14,332 nt of DNA from the NCBI GenBank assembly GCA_050731755.1, contig JBOHPP010000233.1:1-14332 (forward strand). Reading direction: 5' to 3'. The notes under the pieces were generated by a model. That model searched no databases and was not told where the DNA came from. It saw nothing but the letters and a program-made list of their open reading frames with translations. Origin of the DNA: JBOHPP01 sp050731755. GTDB lineage: Bacteria > Methylomirabilota > Methylomirabilia > Rokubacteriales > CSP1-6. The translations under genes were made by a program, and so were the position numbers. Shown piece by piece: positions 1 to 6,400 of the stretch; the first letter of the stretch is position 1, and every line of letters starts with the position of its first letter.

Positions 1-72
1 GGCCGTGGCTCCGCCGCCGCGCGGCCGCGCGGCGCTCGCCCGCTGGCGCGCCGGCTGGGAGCTGGATCGTGA
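1..72 (+). CDS. C-terminal tail of an upstream gene (partial, unidentified)
   Basis: Reading frame 1 is open from the window edge to a TGA at 70-72. This TGA overlaps the GTG start of the next gene as GTGA, the same junction used at the three following gas vesicle gene boundaries, which is the main reason to believe this frame. The visible tail is Ala/Arg-rich and low in complexity, so the product cannot be named; a gas vesicle protein is likely from position alone. Frame 2 is also open to a TGA at 80-82 and is the alternative. Confidence 0.4.
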   Translation, partial: GRGSAAARPRGARPLARRLGAGS

Positions 73-857
73 AACGGTCTGACGGCGTCGCGACCTACCT
101 CTATTGCCTCGTACAGGCCCCAAGAGCGCCTTCGCCGGCGAAGGCTCCCCGGGGGTTGGCGGGCACCGGGCCGGTGCGCGTGATCGACGCCGGCCAGGGG
201 CTCTGGCTCGTGGTGGCCGACGCGCCTCTCAGCCGCTACGGGACCGCGCCCATCGAACACGGGCTCAAGGACCTGCGCTGGGTCTCGGCCTGCGCGATGG
301 GACACGAGGGCGTGGTCGAGCACTTCGCCCGGGGCGCCACCGTGATCCCGATGAAGCTCTTCACGCTCTTCGCTGCCGACGAGCGCGCGGTGGGCCACGT
401 CCGCCGGGCGCGGCGGCGGCTCGACCGGATGGTCGCCCGGGTGAGCGGCCGGCAAGAATGGGGCGTGCGCCTCACCCTCGACGAAGCCCGCGCGCTGCGT
501 GGAGGCGTCCGGCCGGGCCGCGACGGCCGCGCCGCCCGATCCGGCACTCAATTCCTCCTTCGCAAGCGCGAACAGCGTGACGCGGTCCGCCGCCTGCGCG
601 TGCAGGCCCGTGCGGATGCCGACCGGCTCTTCGAGCGGCTGGCCCGGCTGGCCGATGACGCCCGGCGACAGACCCCGGCCCAGAGTGCGAATGGCGTCCG
701 CTTGCTCCTCGATGCCGCCTTCCTCGTTCGGACGGGCCGGGCGGCGGCGTTCCGGGCCGCCGGCGCGCGGCTCGGACACCGTCTTGCCGGCGGCGGGTAT
801 GCGCTCACGCTCAGCGGGCCGTGGCCGCCCTACACGTTCGTCGCGGAGCCGGCGTGA
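69..857 (+). CDS. gvpF/gvpL: Gas vesicle protein GvpF/GvpL family
   Basis: This 262-residue protein belongs to the GvpL/GvpF family, accessory proteins needed for assembly of gas vesicles, the protein-shelled flotation organelles. Seen in the sequence: an N-terminal T-Y-L-Y-C-L-V strand, a central V-I-P-M-K-L-F-T-L-F segment matching the family's 'V-L-P-x-x-F-G-T-L/F' region, an Arg/Glu-rich helical middle (about residues 165-215), and the ending S-G-P-W-P-P-Y-T-F-V, which is the family's C-terminal signature. The GTG start at 69 has GGGAG at 57-61 seven bases upstream. The stop TGA overlaps the GTG of the next gene (GTGA, 854-857). A second paralog lies two genes on. Which of the F or L names applies cannot be decided from sequence reading alone. 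Confidence 0.9.
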   Translation: MKRSDGVATYLYCLVQAPRAPSPAKAPRGLAGTGPVRVIDAGQGLWLVVADAPLSRYGTAPIEHGLKDLRWVSACAMGHEGVVEHFARGATVIPMKLFTLFAADERAVGHVRRARRRLDRMVARVSGRQEWGVRLTLDEARALRGGVRPGRDGRAARSGTQFLLRKREQRDAVRRLRVQARADADRLFERLARLADDARRQTPAQSANGVRLLLDAAFLVRTGRAAAFRAAGARLGHRLAGGGYALTLSGPWPPYTFVAEPA

Positions 858-1087
858 AGCGGCCGCCGCGTTCCACGCTCCAGAAGGTCCTCGACGACGC
901 CGACGCCACCGTCCTCGACCTCGTCGACAACGTCCTGACCAAGGGCGTCGTCATCGAAGGCGAGGTGGTCCTGGGCCTCGCCGGTGTGGATCTCGTCTAC
1001 CTCCGGCTCTCGGCCCTGCTCTGCGCCGCCGATCGCGTACTGCCCGCGCATCAGGCTCGGCCGGTGGGGCGGAGGCCGGCGTCGTGA
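854..1087 (+). CDS. gvpS: Small gas vesicle protein, GvpS-like (GvpA/J/M/S superfamily)
   Basis: This 77-residue protein has the gas vesicle small-protein core: a helix T-L-Q-K-V-L-D-D-A-D...L-D-L-V-D-N-V-L, then K-G-V-V-I-E-G-E-V-V-L-G-L-A-G-V-D-L-V-Y-L. The G-E-V-V...A-G-V-D-L-V-Y-L wording is typical of GvpS rather than the shell protein GvpA, which has an A-W-x-R-V-S-L-V-G-I-E stretch instead. The tail is Arg/Pro-rich and not conserved. Start GTG 854 is chosen because GGAG (845-848) sits five bases upstream and it overlaps the preceding stop. The gene lies between two gvpF/L paralogs and upstream of gvpK, resembling the L-S-K order of other clusters. The likely role is minor shell component or nucleation factor; this is inference from the family. 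Confidence 0.85.
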   Translation: MKRPPRSTLQKVLDDADATVLDLVDNVLTKGVVIEGEVVLGLAGVDLVYLRLSALLCAADRVLPAHQARPVGRRPAS

Positions 1088-1770
1088 GCGCGCTCTACGT
1101 CTACGCGCTGCTCGGCCAGCCTCCGGCCGGCGGGCTCGGCCGCGGGCTCGCCGGGGAGCCGCTGCGGCTCCTGCGCTGCGGCCCGCTGTTGGCGGTGGCC
1201 GGGACGGTGGCGAACGCTCCGGCCATCGACGCGACATCGCTGCGCGGGCACGACCGCACCGTGCGCCGCCTGACCGACATGGTCGACGCGGTGCTGCCAG
1301 TCCGCTTCTGCACGCTCGTCGACGACGAGGCCGCGCTGGCCGGTCTGCTGGCTCCGCAGACCGCCGAGCTCGGCGAGGCCCTGGCCCTGGTGGGCGGGCG
1401 CGAGCAGATGACGCTCAGGCTCTACGGCGCGGGACTGGCAGCCGCCGCGGCCGCGCGGGAGCCCGACGCGGAGGCGGAAGGCCCCGGCGCCCGCTACCTC
1501 GACGAGCGCCTCCGGGAACAGCGTCGTCTCCATTCGACACCGGAGATCGAGGCCATCCGGCGAGCGCTCGGGACGTTGGTGCTCGCCGAGCGGATCGAGC
1601 GGGTGGACACGCCGCCGCTGCTCGCCAGTCTCTACCACCTGATCGAGCGCGGTGCCGGCCCGCGGTACCTGGCGGCGCTGGAGGCCGCGCGGGCTGAGCT
1701 CGGGGCCATCGTCGCCCGCCCGAGCGGTCCGTGGCCGCCCTATGCCTTCGCGCCGGGGGCGGTCCGGTGA
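1084..1770 (+). CDS. gvpL/gvpF: Gas vesicle protein GvpF/GvpL family (second copy)
   Basis: This second GvpL/GvpF family protein has 228 residues and is distinct in sequence from the copy at 69-857. It begins S-A-L-Y-V-Y-A-L-L-G, has D-A-V-L-P-V-R-F-C-T-L-V (the family's 'V-L-P-x-R-F-G-T' strand), a Glu/Arg-rich helical segment containing Y-L-D-E-R-L-R-E-Q, and ends S-G-P-W-P-P-Y-A-F-A-P like its paralog. The GTG start at 1084 overlaps the preceding TGA and has GGAGG at 1071-1075. Its own TGA overlaps the GTG of gvpK. Two divergent F/L proteins in one cluster are common in gas vesicle operons and usually have non-redundant assembly roles. The long open frame upstream of 1084 in the same phase is coincidental. 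Confidence 0.9.
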   Translation: MSALYVYALLGQPPAGGLGRGLAGEPLRLLRCGPLLAVAGTVANAPAIDATSLRGHDRTVRRLTDMVDAVLPVRFCTLVDDEAALAGLLAPQTAELGEALALVGGREQMTLRLYGAGLAAAAAAREPDAEAEGPGARYLDERLREQRRLHSTPEIEAIRRALGTLVLAERIERVDTPPLLASLYHLIERGAGPRYLAALEAARAELGAIVARPSGPWPPYAFAPGAVR

Positions 1771-2126
1771 AGCGCAGACCGAGGCGGCGGTCGGCGGGCG
1801 CCGTGCGCGTGCGCGAGCTGGACGCGCTCCGCACGCAGCTCGAGCGCCGCACGGCGGCCAAGGCGGCGCGCTGGAACGCCGATCCCGAGGAGGTGCAGCG
1901 CTCCGTTGCCCGTCTCGTCCTCACGCTGGTGGAGTTTCTGCGCAGGCTCTTCGAGAGGCAGGCGCTCCGGCGGCTGGAGGCCGGGACGTTGACGCCGGAG
2001 GAGACGGAGGCGCTGGGCCAGGCGCTGATGCGCCTGGAGGCGACCATCCGCGACATCGCCAGCCGCTTCGGGCTGGACCCGAAGGAGCTGAACCTCGACC
2101 TGGGTCCTCTCGGCCGGCTGGCCTAG
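1767..2126 (+). CDS. gvpK: Gas vesicle protein GvpK
   Basis: This 119-residue GvpK-family protein is essential for gas vesicle assembly in studied systems, though its precise mechanism is not settled. Recognition rests on R-W-N-A-D-P-E-E-V-Q, L-V-L-T-L-V-E-F-L-R-R-L-F-E-R-Q-A-L-R-R-L-E-A-G-T-L, and the ending F-G-L-D-P-K-E-L-N-L-D-L-G-P-L-G, which are hallmarks of the family. The GTG start at 1767 overlaps the preceding stop (GTGA), giving a basic N-terminus (K-R-R-P-R-R-R). The upstream Shine-Dalgarno is only a weak G-run, so translation probably depends on coupling to the gene before it. This is the last gvp gene in the window; 70 bases separate it from the peroxiredoxin gene. Confidence 0.93.
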   Translation: MKRRPRRRSAGAVRVRELDALRTQLERRTAAKAARWNADPEEVQRSVARLVLTLVEFLRRLFERQALRRLEAGTLTPEETEALGQALMRLEATIRDIASRFGLDPKELNLDLGPLGRLA

Positions 2127-2185
2127 GGGCCCGGAACCTCCACCGGTGCCCGCGAGTAGTACAGTTGCCCGAAACTCCATCCCAC

Positions 2186-2191
2186 AAGGAG
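2186..2191 (+). promoter_or_regulatory. Ribosome binding site of the selenocysteine peroxiredoxin gene
   Basis: AAGGAG lies five bases before ATG 2197. It decides the start at 2197 rather than the in-frame ATG at 2146, and the resulting protein begins directly with a signal peptide. Confidence 0.8.
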
Positions 2192-2196
2192 CGGCT

Positions 2197-2745
2197 ATGC
2201 GAACACGAAAGGCGGCAATCGGGGTCGCGCTGCTGGGCGTCGTGCTGGCCCTGGGGCGCCCGGTCGGGGCGCTCGAGGTCGGCCAGAAAGCGCCGGACTT
2301 CACCCTGCCGGCGCCCGGCGGCAAGCAGGTCAAGCTGGCCGACCTGCTAGGCAAGGGGCCGGTGGTCCTCTACACGCTGATTCAGGCCTTCACCAAGGCC
2401 TGAACGGAGGAAATCATGGGCTTCGAGGCGGCCCTGCCGCAGTTCGAGGCCCTGGGCGCCCAGGTGGTGGGCGTCAGCTCAGATCACGTGGCCACGCTGG
2501 AAGCGTTCACCAAACAGAACAACGTGAAGCACCTCCTGCTCAGCGACTTTCGCCGCCAGATGCTGCCGGCGTACGACGCGCTGGTGACTGACGAGAAGAG
2601 CCCGATCTATCGGTACTCCAAGCGCGCCTACTTCGTTCTTGACCGCAACGGCACCGTGAAGTACGTGAAGGTCATGCAGAACCCGCTCGACCTGCTCAAA
2701 GCCGAGGAGGTCCTCAGGGCCGTGAAGGAATCCGGCGCGTCATGA
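2197..2745 (+). CDS. Exported peroxiredoxin (AhpC/TSA family) with selenocysteine at the peroxidatic position
   Basis: The reading frame from ATG 2197 to TGA 2743-2745 is interrupted by one in-frame TGA at 2401-2403. Read as selenocysteine it gives a 182-residue AhpC/TSA peroxiredoxin, the family that reduces peroxides. Residues 1-25 form a signal peptide (R-T-R-K, then a hydrophobic core), followed by G-Q-K-A-P-D-F-T-L-P, the family's N-terminal motif. The TGA is residue 69 in F-T-K-A-U-T-E-E, aligning with the family's F-T-P-x-C-T-x-E peroxidatic cysteine. Homology runs on in the same frame: A-L-P-Q-F-E-A-L-G-A-Q-V-V-G-V-S, L-L-S-D-F, and R143 in K-R-A-Y-F-V-L-D, likely the active-site arginine. 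There is no cysteine in the whole protein, so it would be a 1-Sec enzyme needing an outside reductant. The next gene overlaps it (ATGA, 2742-2745). GGAGG at 2406-2410 before ATG 2416 would lead gene callers to a false start. Confidence 0.88.
2401..2403 (+). other. In-frame UGA read as selenocysteine (Sec69)
   Basis: The TGA is at the exact codon of the peroxidatic cysteine, with T-x-x upstream and T-x-E downstream conserved and no frame change on either side. A random nonsense mutation would be unlikely to fall on this codon. Confidence 0.85.
2422..2442 (+). promoter_or_regulatory. Possible SECIS-like hairpin for Sec69 (weak)
   Basis: Starting 18 bases after the TGA, GAGGC (2425-2429) can pair with GCCGC (2436-2440) with one A/G mismatch, leaving loop GGCCCT whose first base is G. 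Flanking TT/AG can extend it with C2424 bulged. A competing fold pairs GCGG (2428-2431) with CCGC (2437-2440), and GGGC (2418-2421) can pair with GCCC (2431-2434). None is as clean as the hairpin in the next gene, so this placement is tentative. Confidence 0.3.
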
Positions 2746-3296
2746 GGGGCCTGGCGGCGGCCCTCGCCTTCCTGGCGGTGACGGCCGCCGCCCCGCCCGA
2801 CTTCGCTAGCGTCGGCTTTCAGCCGTACCAGCCCCCCAAGCCCGCGCCCGCCTTCGCGCTCCCGGACCTGGAGGGCAAGCGGCGAACGCTCGCCGACTAT
2901 CGAGGCAAGGTCGTCCTGCTCTTCTTCTGGGCGACATGGTGACCGACCTGTCGAGAGGAGTTGCCTCTCGTCAACCGGCTCTACGACGAATTCAAGGACC
3001 GCGGCCTTCAGGTCGTGCTCATCGACTTCCGGGAGCCGCAGGACCTGGTGCGGCGGGTGGTCAAGGAGCGCGGGTACACGGCGCCGGTGCTGCTGGACCA
3101 GAGCGGCGAGGTGACCGGCGTCGCGTATGGCGTGTTCGGGCCGCCCACGATGTACTTCGTCGACCGTGAGGGCCGGCTGCTCGCCCGCGGCGTCGGCCCG
3201 CGCGACTGGACCTCGCCCGCCATGCGAGCCCTCCTGGCCGACATCCTTGGCCCTCCGGCGCCTGGCCGGGGCACCCCCGCCCGCACCCCGCGCTAA
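2742..3296 (+). CDS. Exported TlpA/ResA-type thioredoxin-fold protein with a Sec-x-x-Cys redox motif
   Basis: One in-frame TGA (2940-2942) interrupts a frame running from ATG 2742 to TAA 3294-3296. Read as selenocysteine, the product is a 184-residue thioredoxin-fold protein of the TlpA/ResA/AhpC-TSA type. Residues 1-17 look like a signal peptide; P-A-F-A-L-P-D-L-E-G-K, then G-K-V-V-L-L-F-F-W-A-T-W-U-P-T-C-R-E-E-L-P matches the family's F-W-A-T-W-C-P-P-C-R-E-E with U at residue 67 and Cys at 70, the protein's only cysteine. F-G-P-P-T-M-Y-F-V-D (cis-proline 135) completes the active site. The expected chemistry is reduction of disulfides or selenenic acids outside the cytoplasm via a selenenylsulfide. 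The start ATG overlaps the stop of the selenoperoxiredoxin (ATGA), suggesting coupled expression and a reductant-enzyme pairing. A hairpin just after the TGA supports recoding. Confidence 0.9.
2940..2942 (+). other. In-frame UGA read as selenocysteine (Sec67 of a U-x-x-C motif)
   Basis: The TGA replaces the first cysteine of the CxxC motif in W-A-T-W-[C]-P-T-C-R-E-E. The frame and homology continue unbroken on both sides, and a SECIS-like hairpin follows. Confidence 0.88.
2943..2978 (+). promoter_or_regulatory. Bacterial SECIS-like stem-loop
   Basis: Immediately after the TGA, CGAGAGG (2952-2958) pairs perfectly with CCTCTCG (2964-2970) around the 5-base loop AGTTG (2959-2963). A lower stem can form across a T/T mismatch: TG (2949-2950) with CA (2972-2973), and CCG (2943-2945) with CGG (2976-2978), separated by a small internal loop. 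The apical loop begins 16 bases after the UGA and has G as its second base. From memory, bacterial SECIS models ask for a G in the first two loop bases and about 16-37 bases of spacing; this fits. It lies wholly within the coding sequence, as bacterial SECIS elements do. Confidence 0.75.
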
Positions 3297-3395
3297 CCCT
3301 CTCTCGGGAGATCTGGGTAAAAGTTTTCCTCTTGCCCGGGCATCGCGTGAGATAGACACTCAAGACGCGTCCGGCCCGAGATGGGAACGTGTCCC

Positions 3396-3407
3396 GCCCA
3401 TTTGGGC
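3396..3407 (+). repeat. Short inverted repeat upstream of the hybrid kinase start
   Basis: GCCC and GGGC flank ATTT (GCCCATTTGGGC), 17 bases before ATG 3425. A second palindrome, TGCCCGGGCA, occurs near 3335-3344. Both lie in the 128-base gap after the selenoprotein pair. They could be operators or mRNA hairpins; no T-run follows either one. Confidence 0.25.
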
Positions 3408-3424
3408 TGGAGTGCACGGAGCCT

Positions 3425-6400
3425 ATGCGAGACACCGACAGCCCCCACAACCCCACCGTCGCTGACGACTGCCTCCGCGGCGGCGGCGAAATGGGGGCGC
3501 TCATGCGGTCCCTGGACTGGTCGCAGACGCCACTCGGACCGGCGAGCCGGTGGCCGCAGAGTCTTCGGTCCGCGGTCAGCATCCTGCTCCCCTCGAAGGC
3601 CCAGATCGTCCTGTTCTGGGGCCCGGACCTCATCGCGCTCTACAACGACGCCTACCGGCCGGTGTTCGGGGCCAAGCATCCGTGGGCGCTCGGTCAGCCG
3701 GCGCGGGAGTGCTGGCGGGAAGTCTGGGGCGTCCTCAGGCCACTATTCGAGGGGGTGATGCGAACCGGGGAAGCCTTCTGGGCGCAAGATCACCCCTTCT
3801 ACCTCGAGCGCCACCGCTACTCAGAGGAGACGTACTTCGACGTCTCCTACGATCCCGTGCGCGACGAGACCGGCTGCGTCGGCGGCGTGTTCTGCATCGT
3901 CAGCGAGACGACCGGCCGTGTGCTGGGCGAGCGCCGGCTACGGACCCTCCGCGAACTCGGAGCCGGAACGGCCCTCAAGTCGGACGACGAGGTGTGTCAT
4001 CAGGCTGCCGCCGTTCTGGCCCAGAACCCCGCCGATGTGCCGTTCGCACTGCTGTTCCTCCTCGAGGAGTCGGGACGAGTGGCGCGGCTCGTGGACGTGG
4101 CCGGCGTGCCTCGCCAGGCCGTCGAGGCCGCGAAGGAGGTTGACCTGAACTCTGCTACCCCGGCGGCGGTGGCGCTCCGTATGGGGATCGCGGCCGAGAC
4201 ACCGTCGGATGCGTTCGTGGCTGCGTCGCCACCGACGGCCTCGCCGGAGCGCGTCCTCGTGCTTCCCCTGCTCTCGGGAGTCCAGCCGGCCGGCTTCCTG
4301 GTGGCCGGCGTCAGCCGCCACCTGGCGCTCAGCGGCCACTACCGTGACTTCTTCGATCTGGTCGCCGACCGCGTGTCCACTGCGATCGCCGGCGTGCGGG
4401 CGTACGACGAGGAGCGCCGGCGGGCGGAGGCCCTGGCCGAGCTGGATCGCGCCAAGACCGCGTTCTTCTCGAACGTCAGCCACGAGTTCCGCACCCCGCT
4501 CACGCTCCTGCTGGGGCCTCTCGAAGAGTTGTTGGAGCCTGGCAGACTCTCGGGCGGAGAGCGCGAGGTTGTGGAGCTGGCCCATCGGAACGGCCTCCGC
4601 CTGCTCCGCCTGGTGAACACTCTCCTGGACTTCTCCCGGATCGAGGCCGGGCGCGTGGAGGCCGTGTACGAACCAACGGATCTTGCCCACTCCACCGCCG
4701 AGTTGGCCAGTGTCTTCCGATCAGCCGTCGAGCGGGCCGGTCTCCGTCTCGTCGTGGACTGTCCGCCGCTGCCCCACCCCACCTACGTGGACCGGGAGAT
4801 GTGGGAAAAGATCGTCCTCAACCTTCTCTCCAACGCCTTCAAGTTCACGTTCGCGGGCGAGATCACTGTGACCCTCCGGGCTCAAGAGGGTCATGCGATC
4901 CTCGAGGTGCGCGACACGGGCATCGGGATCGCCCCCGCCGAGCTGCCCAACGTCTTCCAGCGATTTCACCGCGTGCGCGGGGCCCGGTCGCGGACTCACG
5001 AAGGGACCGGCATCGGCCTGGCCCTCGTTCAGGAACTGGTGAGGCTCCACGGCGGGACCATCGAGGTCCAAAGTGAAGTAGACCGCGGGACGAGCTTCAC
5101 CGTCGGGATCCCCTTCGGGAGGGCGCACCTGGCGGCCAAGCGCATCGGTGCCAAGCGCACGCTCAGCTCGACCGCCCTGGGAGCCGTGCCGTTCGTGGAG
5201 AAGGTGCTCCGGTGGCTTCCGGCCGAAGCGACGCCAACGCCGAGTGACGCGGCTCCGCCGGTCGGCACTATCTCGACCCACGGGGCTCGCGTGCTCGTGG
5301 CCGACGACAACGCCGATATGCGGGAGTACGTGACGCGCTTGCTGAGCGCCTACTGGGTCGTGGACGCTGTGCCTGAAGGCGTGGCGGCCCTGACTCGCGC
5401 ACGTGAGCACCCTCCGGATCTGGTGCTCGCCGACGTGATGATGCCCGGCCTCGACGGTTTCCAGCTGCTTCGCGCCCTGCGGGACGACCCGGCGTTGCGC
5501 ACGGTGCCGGTCGTCCTTCTCTCCGCCCGCGCCGGGGAAGAATCGCGGGTCGAGGGGCTGGAGGCCGGCGCCGACGACTATCTGGTCAAGCCCTTCTCGT
5601 CTCGCGAGCTGATCGCGCGCGTGAACGCACATTTGCAGATGGCTCGTCTGCGCGACGAGGCCGCCCGCGCCACCGAGGCGGCTCGGGCGGAGGCCGAGGC
5701 GGCCAATCGGCTCAAGGACGAGTTTCTGGCGGTCCTGTCGCACGAGCTGCGGACACCGCTGACGGCCATCCTGGGCTGGGCCCGGATGCTCCGGACGAGT
5801 TCGGCCGATGCCTCCATGGTGCAGCGGGGTCTGGAGATCATCGAACGAAATGGCCGGCTCCAGACTCGGCTCATCGAAGACCTCCTCGACGTCTCCCGCA
5901 TCGTCAGTGGCAAGTTGACCCTGGAGCGGAAACCGGTCGATCCCCGGCCGGTGATCGAGTCCGCCATCGAAGCCATCCGCCCGACCGCCGAGGTCCGGGA
6001 GGTTCAGATCGACTTCCCGACCTGTCTGACGGCCGGTGCGGTGTCTGGGGATGCGGCCCGCCTCCAGCAGGTCGTCGGCAACCTTCTGTCCAATGCCGTG
6101 AAGTTCTCGCCGACCGGCGGCCACGTCGAGGTCCGTCTGGAACGAGCCGGGGATGCCGTCCGCATCAGCGTCACCGACAAGGGCGAGGGCATTCGTCCCG
6201 AGATCCTGCCTCACATCTTCGACCGGTTCTGGCAGGGCGAGCGGGGTACCACGCGGCGGCACAGCGGCCTTGGACTCGGCCTGGCCATCGCGCGACAGTT
6301 GACCGAGCTGCACGGCGGAACCATCCGGGCCGAGAGTGCGGGCGAGAAGAAGGGTGCGACGTTTACGATCACCTTACCGTTGATGCACCGAGGATCTCCG

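Noticed and set aside
499..1083. Extended N-terminus of the second GvpF/L through the upstream open frame
   Set aside because: The extra residues are an out-of-frame reading of two real gvp genes. The GTG at 1084 with GGAGG and GTGA overlap gives a start at the family's normal N-terminus.
2416..2745. Separate 109-residue protein starting at ATG 2416
   Set aside because: It starts just after the catalytic position in the middle of the peroxiredoxin fold. The GGAGG upstream is better seen as coincidence within T-E-E coding sequence.
2401..2942. Two pseudogenes, each with a nonsense mutation
   Set aside because: Both TGAs fall on the catalytic cysteine codon, no frameshifts accompany them, the downstream halves keep full family homology, and one is followed by a SECIS-like hairpin. 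Selenocysteine explains all of this; decay would not.
4721..6313. 530-codon open frame on the minus strand opposite the hybrid kinase
   Set aside because: It is a shadow of the kinase in GC-rich DNA. It has no recognisable domain, and the plus strand encodes clear HATPase, receiver and HisKA motifs.
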